Shown here in pieces: positions 42,090 to 51,729 of a DNA stretch of 64,000 nt. Below the pieces are notes generated by a model that saw nothing but the letters and a program-made list of their open reading frames with translations, did no database searches and was not told the DNA's origin. Source of the DNA: Asparagopsis taxiformis (Eukaryota > Rhodophyta > Florideophyceae > Bonnemaisoniales > Bonnemaisoniaceae). The position numbers were made by a program, and so were the translations under genes. The number at the start of each line of letters is the position of its first letter. The stretch's first letter is position 1. The stretch lies in assembly GCA_030407315.1 (NCBI GenBank), contig JALQPE010001828.1:58463-122462 (forward strand), in the 5' to 3' direction.

Positions 42090-44573
42090 ATGGAAGAACC
42101 CAGTATTCAAACCGCAAACAATGACGAAATTGATGAAGATCAAATACGACCCGATCCGCTTGCGCCCATCGACGACGCAATTTCAATCGCCAATGAAGAT
42201 TCAATGCAATTCTCTATTGGAAACAAAACTGAGAAATTAAGTCTCTCATTTCAGGAAAGACGCTTCACAAAGCTCGAAGTTGTCCAAGCTCGTCAAATTG
42301 AAGGGCTTCTTCGATGGCATCACATCTTTGTCGCCATCGGAGTTTTATTCAGCATTGTGGTCTTGATTCTGATGAATACCGTTTATCTAAACATATGGAT
42401 AACTCCAAAAGATCAGGGATGGAGGTATGATATTCGTTTATTCAATGCCCCCAAGGCTCTGAAATGGTTTAACCAGGCCATCGTCATACCAATGTTTTTG
42501 TATGCCTTATGCTTGTGTATCACATTCTCGGTTCGAATATTTTCTCTGCCTTCAGTCGCAAGAACGAAAGAACAACTATGGGTCGTACTTCTTCTCATTT
42601 CCACCGTCTTTTACTTCAATCCGTTCACCACGATTGTCAAGATTCATGATGGTTTGATATTTGAGACGGAGTTCTCTCGACATTGGGGAATCTCAGAATG
42701 GTGTAAGAAACTCAAAATTGTATCCAGTGTTCTCAAGGTCAGCAGTTTCACTGCATCTACCCTGTTCTACGTATGGGCTAGCATACATTCGTACGGGATA
42801 TTGGATTCAAAGATCGGAATTATGTTCTACCTTCCAAAAGTTTTAATTCTAGCAATCTACGTTGCATCTAAAGTTGTCGTCACATTTGCTCTGAATATCT
42901 ATCCGACAGAGTTGATGTTCGCAAACCTTGTTGGGATGATTTCTCTGTATGCTTCTGCAGACGACTGGTATTTGCCTGGTATTTTATATGCATCTCTCTC
43001 TTTCTGTTTTGACCTTGCGTTGGCGGGATACATATATTATGAATTCAGGAGAACGAAGAACGTCCTCAAAAACGCCGACTACTTGCAATATCGAACAAAG
43101 CAAATCGGATTTCGATTCTTTATCTACCACAACCTCACTTTCTACGGCGTCTTCTTCACATTGTATATTGTCATCCTGGGTGGGCTTCCGAACGGACTTA
43201 ATGTCTTCGCGTACAGATTGAGGGGCTTTCGCATCTCATACTTTGAGCTCCATGATATGGTATTTGGACTTCAGTTATTACTTTTAGCCTATGTCACTGT
43301 GGAGGCTTATGTGAACTTGCCAGCGGAGGGTATAGGTTTCGAAGGATGGTTTGTTCCGCATCTTTCTAAAAGAGACACGAGTTTGAATTCGGATCTTGAA
43401 CCAATCACCTATCGAAAGAGAGAACCTCCTTCTTTGCACGGGGTCGTCTCCGACCTCAGCGTAAATTGCTTTGTCATGCAGACCCATGTCACTCTGTTCA
43501 ACTTTGCTTGGCTCGTGTATTACTGGGACACTCCCAAAGCTGAAAATTTCAAGCTCACGCAGGACGTGTTTGAATTCAATATTGCGGAATACATCAAAGA
43601 TACCCCAACGGACACGCATGTGCTGGTTGTTGATGGAGCTGACCGGATAATTATTGCTTACAAAGGAACTACATCTACGAAAAATCTCAAAACGGATATC
43701 AATATGTTTCATGTGCAAGCAAAACATCTCCTTCCCACCAAACTAGAAGATGATGATGATCATAGTGTTTCTTCCGACATAGTGCACCAAGCACTTGAAA
43801 GTAATCCGTGGAAACGTTCAAAAATTCACAAGGGTTTCGCGTGCGCCTATGCTGCAGTGGCCCAACGGGTTCTCGCAGTTATCAAGAAACTCCAAAGTGA
43901 AAGGCGGAGACCTGTTTTTCTGACAGGACATTCACTTGGAGGTGCACTAGCGACAATATGTAGTGTTGACTTATTTTTCAAGCTTGGACTCTCTCGCAAA
44001 GAAGTTTTTGTGTCAACATTCGGAGCTCCTCGCGTTGGAAACCGTCATTTCTGGAAAGTGTATAACGAATATGTACCAATGCATTGGAGAGTCGTTGTTG
44101 GACCAGATGTTGTCGCAAAGCTACCAAAGATGGGATATAATCACGTTGGAAAGAAGGTATTACTAACAGTAGATGGTGATCTTTTTATTGATCCTAACTC
44201 CCTCGAATTGAATATGTGGTCCGGGGACGCAGCATCTCTATTGTACCACCGGAAAGCGTCCTATTTGCTGGCCATGAGGGCATGGTGTGAACGGCATCAT
44301 GGAGACGAATATCTTCCAGAATTTTGGCCATTCCCAGTCTCTGAGGATGACACAAGACGTTTCCAGCATGCGATGACACGGACCAGTAAGGGGAGCCTAG
44401 AGGAGCAAACTCGCCCGGCGCGTATGAGCCGAGGCACAAAGTCAAGGATAATGCGTCTGGGAGAAATGATTGATGCACTTGAAGGTCCGGAGGTGAATTC
44501 GGAAATCGCTTTAAAATGGGGACGATTGGTTCGAAGTGTGATGAAGTCTTCCGATGAAGAAGAATGGGTTTAG
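42090..44573 (+). CDS. Multi-pass membrane protein with C-terminal class 3 lipase domain
   Basis: 827 residues, single exon. Residues ~75-430 contain about eight hydrophobic helices (for example HIFVAIGVLFSIVVLILM, QLWVVLLLISTVFYF, HNLTFYGVFFTLYIVIL, VFGLQLLLLAYVTV). The spacing recalls Wntless/TMEM181-like seven-helix proteins. The cytosolic or lumenal C-terminal half is an alpha/beta-hydrolase lipase of the class 3 type: IIIAYKGTTSTKNLKTD (oxyanion region), GFACAYAAV, the nucleophile elbow LTGHSLGGALA with S615, FGAPRVGNRHF, and VVVGPDVVAKLPK supplying the Asp. The His is probably in YNHVGK or YHRKASY. Class 3 lipases hydrolyse acylglycerols or membrane lipids, and anchoring to such a helix bundle is unusual. 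It is a likely membrane-lipid hydrolase with unknown substrate. Confidence 0.85.
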   Translation: MEEPSIQTANNDEIDEDQIRPDPLAPIDDAISIANEDSMQFSIGNKTEKLSLSFQERRFTKLEVVQARQIEGLLRWHHIFVAIGVLFSIVVLILMNTVYLNIWITPKDQGWRYDIRLFNAPKALKWFNQAIVIPMFLYALCLCITFSVRIFSLPSVARTKEQLWVVLLLISTVFYFNPFTTIVKIHDGLIFETEFSRHWGISEWCKKLKIVSSVLKVSSFTASTLFYVWASIHSYGILDSKIGIMFYLPKVLILAIYVASKVVVTFALNIYPTELMFANLVGMISLYASADDWYLPGILYASLSFCFDLALAGYIYYEFRRTKNVLKNADYLQYRTKQIGFRFFIYHNLTFYGVFFTLYIVILGGLPNGLNVFAYRLRGFRISYFELHDMVFGLQLLLLAYVTVEAYVNLPAEGIGFEGWFVPHLSKRDTSLNSDLEPITYRKREPPSLHGVVSDLSVNCFVMQTHVTLFNFAWLVYYWDTPKAENFKLTQDVFEFNIAEYIKDTPTDTHVLVVDGADRIIIAYKGTTSTKNLKTDINMFHVQAKHLLPTKLEDDDDHSVSSDIVHQALESNPWKRSKIHKGFACAYAAVAQRVLAVIKKLQSERRRPVFLTGHSLGGALATICSVDLFFKLGLSRKEVFVSTFGAPRVGNRHFWKVYNEYVPMHWRVVVGPDVVAKLPKMGYNHVGKKVLLTVDGDLFIDPNSLELNMWSGDAASLLYHRKASYLLAMRAWCERHHGDEYLPEFWPFPVSEDDTRRFQHAMTRTSKGSLEEQTRPARMSRGTKSRIMRLGEMIDALEGPEVNSEIALKWGRLVRSVMKSSDEEEWV

Positions 44574-44720
44574 ATTAGTTTGATTTGTGCATTAAAGGAG
44601 GATATTATGTGTACAGGTTGAGAAGGATAAGCGGTGATCATGACAGTTTGGGAAACGTCGAGCATGATGTGTGTGAAGCATGCTGCAGACGAGATTTTGC
44701 TTGGCTAAGAATACAACAAC

Positions 44721-45170
44721 TCAATTTGGATTGTATTCATCGTCAGAGGCCATCATGTGTGCGCCAGCCTCCTTGCATAGATTCAACTGCTGGAAACGAA
44801 GCTGACGCAGTCTTTCCTTGACGTCGCGCACTTCCTTTTCTATAGATTCATCAAAGAAGTGATCAGCTTCGAAATGAACACTCCTGTGAAAACCATCAGG
44901 AGAGTTGATGTCATCAGAGGTGCTGTGCTCGCATTCAATGTCCATTGCTCCAGCAATAATAGACGACATCTGCTGCAAGATAGAGAGATGGCGTTCGAGA
45001 ATGGCCGACAAGGTTTTAATTTGTTGAATGCGGGTGTGATATTCGTGCATTACGTGATTGACGGGGGAGTTGGGAGGAAGAGTGTGTGTCGGAATGGAAG
45101 CATTGCCATCGGATGAAGGTTGGCAAGACTTTTCAACGGGCAGCTTCGAAGAAAGCAACTGAAGATGCAT
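44721..45170 (-). CDS. Small coiled-coil protein of unknown function
   Basis: 149 residues from ATG 45170. Not recognised. Two amphipathic helical stretches are visible: HVMHEYHTRIQQIKTLSAILERHLSILQQMSS split about residues 39-70, and SIEKEVRDVKERLRQLRFQQLN near the C-terminus, joined by an acidic Ser/Asp-rich linker. Size and helix layout recall small subunits of tethering, BLOC or kinetochore complexes, but no motif supports a choice. It is divergent from the Spondin_N gene. Confidence 0.55.
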   Translation of the reverse strand: MHLQLLSSKLPVEKSCQPSSDGNASIPTHTLPPNSPVNHVMHEYHTRIQQIKTLSAILERHLSILQQMSSIIAGAMDIECEHSTSDDINSPDGFHRSVHFEADHFFDESIEKEVRDVKERLRQLRFQQLNLCKEAGAHMMASDDEYNPN

Positions 45171-45775
45171 TGTTGTTTGATCGATGGATTGTTACTGCGG
45201 CTTGTTAAGTGATGTGCAGTAGTTAGAGATGTAGTGAGATTGCTATAGTAGCATAGATATATAGACATATATATATCAGGAGAATGTCGAGCTTAACCAA
45301 CAAATTGAGGCAGTTGACGATTATTGTTGCGGAACCGAGACTGTCGTGAAATCAAAAAAATTACCAGTTGCATTCTATTTTCTGCACTCGTTACAAAGAC
45401 ATCCGTGTGATTCAATTTCATGGCCGCCAATCAGCTCTCGACGTTTGCACTAAAGTAGTGCCGTTTACAGAGGGCACAATTTTTGTGACACATGTCTCAA
45501 CACTATTGGTCAATCAGACGGAATAAAGTCGTCATACAGTACAATTCAGCATGTCTGGGAATTGCGTATGTTACATACAAATCTGCTTGCGAGCGGCATG
45601 CCATGAGCGCGGAATTACACAAAAATCACGTCCACCACTTGTCGTTCACAGTCAGCGCTACTCTCTTTAAACTGTTGATGTGGCCAACCCCGCGCTCATC
45701 GTCCCAGTCGTCCCAGCCATCACTGTCAACACAACCAAATTGCTGTGCCGCGCACGAGACCACCACCCCGCTACC
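45171..45775. promoter_or_regulatory. Divergent promoter, coiled-coil and Spondin_N genes
   Basis: About 600 bases. A TATATATATAT run lies near 45267-45277, and CCAAT-type words occur in both orientations (GCCAATCAG at ~45425, TATTGGTCAATCAG at ~45504). The TATA run is close to the minus-strand gene and may be its core promoter; this is inferred from position. Confidence 0.4.
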
Positions 45776-46573
45776 ATGCAACGCGTCGTCGCCCTCTTTC
45801 TCCTATTCCTCTGCGCGCATCACACGCTCGTGTCCGCAGCATGCAGCGGCAAGCAATCGTACATTCTCAACATGGCCATGAAATTCACGCGTCAAACACT
45901 GCCGTCGTTGCCGGAAAAAACATCGATTCCCGTCATCGTAGCCGTGGCGCACACCGACAAATTCATCCTTTTCCGCAAGGAAAGACGACTCACCGATGCC
46001 GTGGCCGAGGTCGCCCGAACTGGCCAAGATCGTATGCTTGTTCGTGAATTTGACAAGCTCAAAGATATGGGTGAGGTCCGATCCTATTTTGTGCTCAACA
46101 ACGTCGACAGGGATGAACTAGCCCAGTTAGAACTCGAACTGGAGGACAACGCTTCGCGCGTGTCCATTATGGCGCAGCTTAGCCCGTCACCAGGCTGGTT
46201 TGTCGGTGTCGAGTCGGTCGATTTGTGCGATCAGACCCAAAATCGCTTCGTCTTGGAAAGGAACGATGTCCCCTTGGAGAATTTGAATGCTGGTGTGGAT
46301 GCCGGTCAGTCGTTTGAGGCAGAGTCTAATCCCTATCCGGAAGGTGAAACTCGCCCAGTCGATGTCGTTGTCGACATTGCTCCTGGCATTGATTTTGCAG
46401 ACCTCAACATCGTGCAAGGGAAGCTTAGTGGATTTGATTGGTGGAAGATTCTACTTATCGTTCTCGTCATCGTTGCCGTGCTTGTCATACTTTTCTTCTT
46501 TGTCGTCCCACGCTTCAGGAAGAGGAGGACCTCTGATGTTCTTCTTACGCCACAAGATGGCGTCGAATGGTAG
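45776..46573 (+). CDS. Type I membrane protein with Spondin_N domain
   Basis: 265 residues from ATG 45776, the first ATG in the frame. A strong signal peptide (MQRVVALFLLFLCAHHTLVSA) is followed by Cys and an ectodomain with Spondin_N hallmarks: SYILNMAMKFTRQTLP at the start, PVIVAVAHTDKF, SPSPGWFVGVESVDLCD, and a DAGQSFEAESNPYP-like end. One membrane helix (WWKILLIVLVIVAVLVILF) lies at ~222-244, followed by a 21-residue basic tail. Spondin_N domains are extracellular C2-like folds known from F-spondin and bacterial lipoproteins, with calcium and adhesion roles in animals. A membrane-anchored, single-domain algal version suggests a cell-surface or cell-wall interaction, but the ligand is unknown. 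Confidence 0.75.
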   Translation: MQRVVALFLLFLCAHHTLVSAACSGKQSYILNMAMKFTRQTLPSLPEKTSIPVIVAVAHTDKFILFRKERRLTDAVAEVARTGQDRMLVREFDKLKDMGEVRSYFVLNNVDRDELAQLELELEDNASRVSIMAQLSPSPGWFVGVESVDLCDQTQNRFVLERNDVPLENLNAGVDAGQSFEAESNPYPEGETRPVDVVVDIAPGIDFADLNIVQGKLSGFDWWKILLIVLVIVAVLVILFFFVVPRFRKRRTSDVLLTPQDGVEW

Positions 46574-47237
46574 TGTGAATCTCGACTATGGTCATCACCA
46601 CCGTCGACCCTATACACATCCCATTGCCTTGATCATCTTGTTCGAGCATACGGAAGATAGCCGTCGTCTTCTCCGACTGCTTGCATTCTGATTGACATAG
46701 TGTACTTGCTTATATTATTTGAAATGTTGCGATGTTACAGCATCGCAATCCCTCTCATTCTTGAGAGCGAAAAATACCAAACCTTCAAAGAAGCCATACC
46801 GATTCTGCATGGATGGCTTTGTTCTAGCTTTGTGGCGATTCCCATTGATCGACTTTTTTTGCAGTCGGTCCTAAGCCTTTGATAGCCGATTTATTTCCAC
46901 TGTTTGTAAAGTGAGAAAGCGTTTGGTCTGTACAGTGTAAATGAGTCAACTTGGAGTAGCTAGAACATTTCTAACCCTAAGAGAGAATAGGTGATAGAAG
47001 TGCACTTGACCCGCCCGCGAAATCGCACCTTTTCATCAAAGGCTAGCTTGACACTGAGATTGAACAAAGTTCATTTGCACTATTTCATTGTAAACCCAGT
47101 TTTTACGGACTATGTAGAGATTGCAAATACTGTACACACATAATGACAAGGATGACAGGAAACTAATGGACAACGGAGTCGCATTTCCGTTGTCCTGAGA
47201 TCTCTGATGGAAAGTCGCCTGTGACATTTGTTGCCCG
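46574..47237. other. Convergent intergenic spacer
   Basis: About 660 bases between the 3' ends of the Spondin_N and Kelch-Hint genes. No gene or repeat is recognised. Confidence 0.5.
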
Positions 47238-49200
47238 TCACGTATTTTTCCAAACTGTGTAGGCCAAGACTCTCAGAACTCCTCGATTCAACACTTCAAT
47301 GACTTCTTGCGGTCCCGTGACTCGATATAACATTCTCATTGGAGCTAGCGCCGCTCGAGCGAGGGAGGGATGGACGGCCGATGTGTACGTACTGGCAATG
47401 ACTCGGTCCACAACAATATCGCCGTGTATCGTATGTGGATTGAACAAGCCTATCGAGCGTACAGTGGATACTGCTACGACACGTGCAGTCTCATCAGTGT
47501 CATGACTAACAGATATCACATCACCGACACGAACCGTCGACGCAGCTGCTTCCACTCCGTTGACATAGAGTAAATGGCCTGCAGACACTGACAATGAAAT
47601 TTCATCCAGAGCTGTTTTGATCCGCAGAACATCTGCTTGTGCGTTTTCATCACTATGGGAAAAGAAGTAGATCGGGCTGTACACATTGGGATGTGCAACC
47701 TTCACATGATCCCCGATGCGCAATTCAGCCATCTTCTTCACCGATCCATCCGAAAGCTCTACCGTGGCATGTGAAGGAAAGCAGGCTGGATTGTTGGAGT
47801 CATTTCCTGTATCCAACGAATTTGTACAGAGATGATTTCCCGGATTGTCAGTAACGACGATGTATGCGATCGCCAGTGGTCTTTACAAAAATGCGTCGCC
47901 AATTCGCTTGAAAGGAGAAAAAATGACATACCTGAATTGGTCGACGCACTTTCAGTGGGCGTTTCCTGAGGCTGAGATGCGGTAGGTGATTTAGACGGCA
48001 TTGATGATTCTGGAGGCGAAACGGGCATATTCGTGGAAGGTGCAGTTGTCACAGGAGAAGATGTGGATACATCGGAAGCAGGCGTAGTGAGCGCAGCAAC
48101 TGTCGTTGTAGATGGGAGAGTTGTCGGCAAAGTATCACTACATGCGGGAGGCGTTGGACCATCAAAGAATGCAAGAGTATCAGTCGCGCTAGAGCTGCCC
48201 CCCTGAACATCTGCACCTCCTGCAACCCACATGGCACCATTGCAGGCGACAACTCCACTACCATGGCGTGGCTGGGGCATATCGGCAGCTGGTTGAAAGG
48301 CATTGGATCTAAGAACATCCACTTCTACCCAAGCTCGCCCTTGTCCTTCACCTCCAAGAACATACAAATCATTGTTAAAAGTTGTGGCCATTGTACCACC
48401 TCTTGGACGCGGAAAGTCTTCAATGGTGGACCATTGAGCTGTCTCAAAGTCGTAAACATCGACTGCTGTTTCGACGTTGTTGAAAAAGTCTGGAATCTTG
48501 TCGGCGGAATCTCTTCCACCGGCCACGTACAATTTGGAGCCAAGCACGGCAGCGTTAAAATGGTCACGAGCTACATATTGATATTCACAGAGAACATAAC
48601 ATGAGAGGTCAGGACAAAATTGAGACGGTGTCACCAAGACGGTTTGATTTGCATGCTCTACTTACGATGCGGCACATCAGGAAGCACAGTCCATTGATTT
48701 GTCTGCGGGTCATATTTGTCAAACCAAGAAACGAGGCGTGCGTCTGGATTATGGCCGCCGACGTTGCCCGAGACCAAATAAACGGCACCTTTGTAATAGA
48801 CGGTACCAGCTGCGCCTCTTGGACGTGGGATAGTTGTTACTGTAGACCATTCATCGGAATCGATACAATATCTCCAGATTTCCTCAACGAAATCCTCGTC
48901 AGGAAACGGGCCCGTCCATGCGCCTACAACCCAAGCGCAGGAATCTGGGCCTTGAATGGCTTGAAAGTGATGTAATTCAATGGGTGGGGATTGGCCCTGA
49001 GTCCAAGTGAGCGTCGATGTGTCCAAAATGCTGACGGCACTTATGCCTCTACCGCCAAGGAGACAGAGGGAATCGGTAGAACATCTAGCAAAGGCGCCCT
49101 CGCCGCGTGGGCGGAAGGCGTCGGTAGTTGCAACTATGTTCCATTTGGGCTGGGCACGAGATGGAGATATGAAGAGGAGTAGTGCAAGAAGAATCAACAT
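47238..49200 (-). CDS. Secreted Kelch-repeat protein with C-terminal hedgehog-type Hint domain
   Basis: Three exons: 49200-48666, 48570-47932, 47806-47238. Introns are 95 and 125 bp, starting GTAAGT and GTATGT and ending TGTAG and TACAG, both phase 1. They yield a 580-residue product. A signal peptide (MLILLALLLFISPSRA) leads into about five Kelch blades (SLCLLGGRG, DEWSTVTTIPRPRGAAGTVYYKG, SKLYVAGGRDS, LYVLGGEGQG, MWVAGGADVQGG). A Thr/Ser/Pro-rich, probably O-glycosylated linker follows, then at C400 a Hint domain: ACFPSHATVELSDG, KMAELRIGDHVKV and SAGHLLYVNG (the TxxH block with Ser). The gene ends with residue 580. Known: Hint domains self-cleave before the Cys by an N-to-S shift, in Hedgehog passing the ester to cholesterol. 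Inferred: autoproteolytic release or lipidation of the Kelch ectodomain. Confidence 0.85.
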
Positions 49201-49328
49201 TTTGCGAGCGAACCAAGTTTACTGGCATTGTTTGTTTGTGAATTGCTGGCAAGGATAAATGTTTTCCAGGGGCACGCTTGACGTCGCGTGTACCAGTGGT
49301 AAGGTACGCGATGGTACGCGTCAGAGCG

Positions 49329-50054
49329 CTATTTGTACTGTAAACTATGAACAGTATATATTCTTTTCCACTGAGCAAGCAACTGTCCAATGGCCGGGTT
49401 ACTGCAGCACCAGAAGCGATCAAACAAATAATTGTGCAAAACACAATTCTCCCGCCGCAGTCGCATCACCGTTTCCTCCATCGTTTGAAAGTGCAACTTG
49501 CTCCGCAACCGACTTCTCTTGGCGCTCTCGCGGTTGCGCCACGCGCGCTCCCTCTTCGATCGCTCCTTGACGCATTCCGGCTGTACGATCCACTTGTTTG
49601 CCTTTGAATTGCACAACTCGTCCTTGCACAGACAAACACTCGCCCCCGCCTCACCACTGCCTTGCGAGCGACGCAGTGCATCGCACAGTTCCAGTCCGAT
49701 CATTGCGTTATGCACAGCTGGCATACTACTGCTTGTTGCCACCGCTCCAGTCTGCGATATGTCTAGCACCTCATCAACCTGCTCAGCGCTGCAGCCACCG
49801 TTACCGTTACCGCTGCCTGACAGTATGGCATTCAACAAAACCATCTCTTCCTGAACGTCGACATTGTTCACAGGCCATGCTTCACTGCCGTCCAACCGCT
49901 CCTCGCTCTTGCACAGCTCGTGCGCTACCAAGTCGACTGAGCTCTCTTCAGCCTCGCGCAATGCGAGCAGGTCAGAATCGAACGCGCAAGCTGGCCCTGG
50001 CTGTTCGTCCATGTCATGGTACCAGGAGGACCCTGCCGGATTACTGCTTTGCAT
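49329..50054 (-). CDS. bZIP transcription factor
   Basis: 241 residues from ATG 50054. The C-terminal third has a canonical basic region, SKRERAWRNRESAKRSRLRSK (about 168-188; the N-x-x-S-A-x-x-S-R signature is intact). A short leucine-zipper-like heptad stretch follows (MEETVMRLRRENCVLHNYL, ~193-211). The N-terminal ~160 residues are acidic and Gly/Ser-rich, suggesting an activation region. bZIP proteins dimerise and bind ACGT-core sites; the NRESAKRSR form is like plant group S/C factors. Targets are unknown. The zipper is short (about three heptads), so it may depend on a partner. Confidence 0.85.
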   Translation of the reverse strand: MQSSNPAGSSWYHDMDEQPGPACAFDSDLLALREAEESSVDLVAHELCKSEERLDGSEAWPVNNVDVQEEMVLLNAILSGSGNGNGGCSAEQVDEVLDISQTGAVATSSSMPAVHNAMIGLELCDALRRSQGSGEAGASVCLCKDELCNSKANKWIVQPECVKERSKRERAWRNRESAKRSRLRSKLHFQTMEETVMRLRRENCVLHNYLFDRFWCCSNPAIGQLLAQWKRIYTVHSLQYK

Positions 50055-50641
50055 CTTGGCGTCTGTCCGACAGTTACAGTGTGGCGTGCAGCCAAACTTT
50101 AATTACAACAAACTCGATTATATATTGCAATTAGAGTTGCACAGCTTTCGGCCAGCGCGCACCATTTCGCTTCGCAGCGGTCATTCTGTCAAACGATTTT
50201 CAATCCAAAAGGACATCGCGAACAAATAAACGCCTGTGCCGCGCATCTTTCTTCCACAAACCCAATGGACTGTAATACACTCTTTTGCCGTTGTACACTA
50301 CTGTATGCCATAGTTTATCGCCCCCTTTACACGCAACTAATTTAGTTACTGCCGCCCACTTCAAGTATTTTGAATGTAACATGACTTGATCATCCGTCCC
50401 GCCACTCTCCTGTGTTGTCGAAAAAATGACGCTCAGATAATTTGCATTCTCTTATACCAACTCACATGACTTCACTATCATTTCTATTCCACCCGCTTTT
50501 CCCATTCGATGCGTAGCTAGTCTATGTACCACCATGAAATACCTTGTCGACAGTTCCTCAACACTTGCCCGTTTGCTCTTAGTACCTTGATATATCCACC
50601 GTTTTCACTTGCTGCCGACCAACCCGCAAACTTTCTCGCAG
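50055..50641. promoter_or_regulatory. Divergent promoter, bZIP and claudin-like genes
   Basis: About 590 bases between divergent start codons. A TATATATT word sits at ~50120 near the bZIP gene. No other element is assignable. Confidence 0.4.
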
Positions 50642-51352
50642 ATGGTCAAGCTTGTTCCAGTAATCGGTGCTCTCCTCTCTACACTTTCACTTGTTTTGCT
50701 CGCCGTCGGCTCTGCCACAAACAAATGGGTTGTTCTTGATCATGCAAGCGCCCGACTCAATCCCCCCGTTACAAACTCCAAGCCAGCGGAAGAACAAATT
50801 ACTGTTCTCACTTCAAAATCAGACATCACTTATAACGTAGCCAACTTTGGTCTATGGATTGGTTGTCACAAAGAGCATAAAGGAGCCGTATCTTGCTCAT
50901 ACATAGGCTTGCAGTGTTATTCCAACGTATGCTGGATTAGGAAAACAGATTTGACAAGCACCAAGACCTGCCTGGATTCTCGACTAAAGTGCATTGTGAA
51001 CTGTACAGCCTATCAGGTCGTTCGAGCTTTTATTGTTGTTGGCATTGTAGTTTTGGTATTAGGGGTTGCGACTCAATTGGTAAGTCTCACGACATTGAAC
51101 AGGTCGCTAGCAATGCTCGCGGGACTTGCAATATTCGTTGCGGGCTTGTTCGTCATGATTGGTTTTGCAGTCTTCTACAACGAGCAGTTTTCCGCAAGTG
51201 GGCTCAATCATATTGGACACATTGGTTTTAGTTTCAACCTAGTCACAGCTTCATGGCCAATAGCACTTGTTGCTGGCTTTATATCATGCTGTTCGGCTAG
51301 TATGGGACTTCGGCATAAAGAAGTCTCTGATTATAGTGCTAGTAACTACTAA
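50642..51352 (+). CDS. Claudin/PMP22-like four-helix membrane protein
   Basis: 236 residues from ATG 50642 (MVKLVPVIGALL). Four membrane helices: GALLSTLSLVLLAVGSAT, AFIVVGIVVLVLGVATQLV, LAGLAIFVAGLFVMIGFAV and WPIALVAGFISCCSA. The first extracellular loop after NKWVV has the claudin-superfamily signature GLWIGCHKEHKGAVSC, then further cysteines (LQCYSNVCW, TCLDSRLKCIVNC). The pattern W-GLW-C-C is shared by claudins, PMP22/EMP, clarins and fungal Sur7-type proteins. In animals these form tight junctions or scaffold membranes; in an alga, membrane domain organisation or cell-cell contact are possible roles. The superfamily call is good, the subfamily is open. Confidence 0.7.
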   Translation: MVKLVPVIGALLSTLSLVLLAVGSATNKWVVLDHASARLNPPVTNSKPAEEQITVLTSKSDITYNVANFGLWIGCHKEHKGAVSCSYIGLQCYSNVCWIRKTDLTSTKTCLDSRLKCIVNCTAYQVVRAFIVVGIVVLVLGVATQLVSLTTLNRSLAMLAGLAIFVAGLFVMIGFAVFYNEQFSASGLNHIGHIGFSFNLVTASWPIALVAGFISCCSASMGLRHKEVSDYSASNY

Positions 51353-51729
51353 AGCAAACTATGCCTCACGATAAGTATTCGTTGAAGATTAGGTAACGGG
51401 TGAGTGTAAAGAATACAACTAACAAGCCCTCATACAATTGGGGATACTTCCACAACATGCGTGCTTACCTTGCATACATAGACTCGGGAGAAGGGACAGC
51501 AAGATATGACTGATTCGAGCAGGGGCAAAAATGATGATGCAATGCTGGAGCGTAGGGTTTCAGGATTCATGCAAATTATTTTTCTTAATAAAAAACCGAG
51601 CACATGGCAGGGGAAAGACATTTCTTCACACTGCAGCTTCGATGGATCTCCCTTGCCGCTCCATCCAATAACTGCAATGACTGCATGATACTATTTTGCA
51701 TCCCACGCTGCTATCTTCTCCCTGAGACG
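51353..51729. other. Spacer between claudin-like and hydrolase genes
   Basis: About 380 bases. An in-frame upstream ATG of the hydrolase at 51604 lies here. No other feature is seen. Confidence 0.4.
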
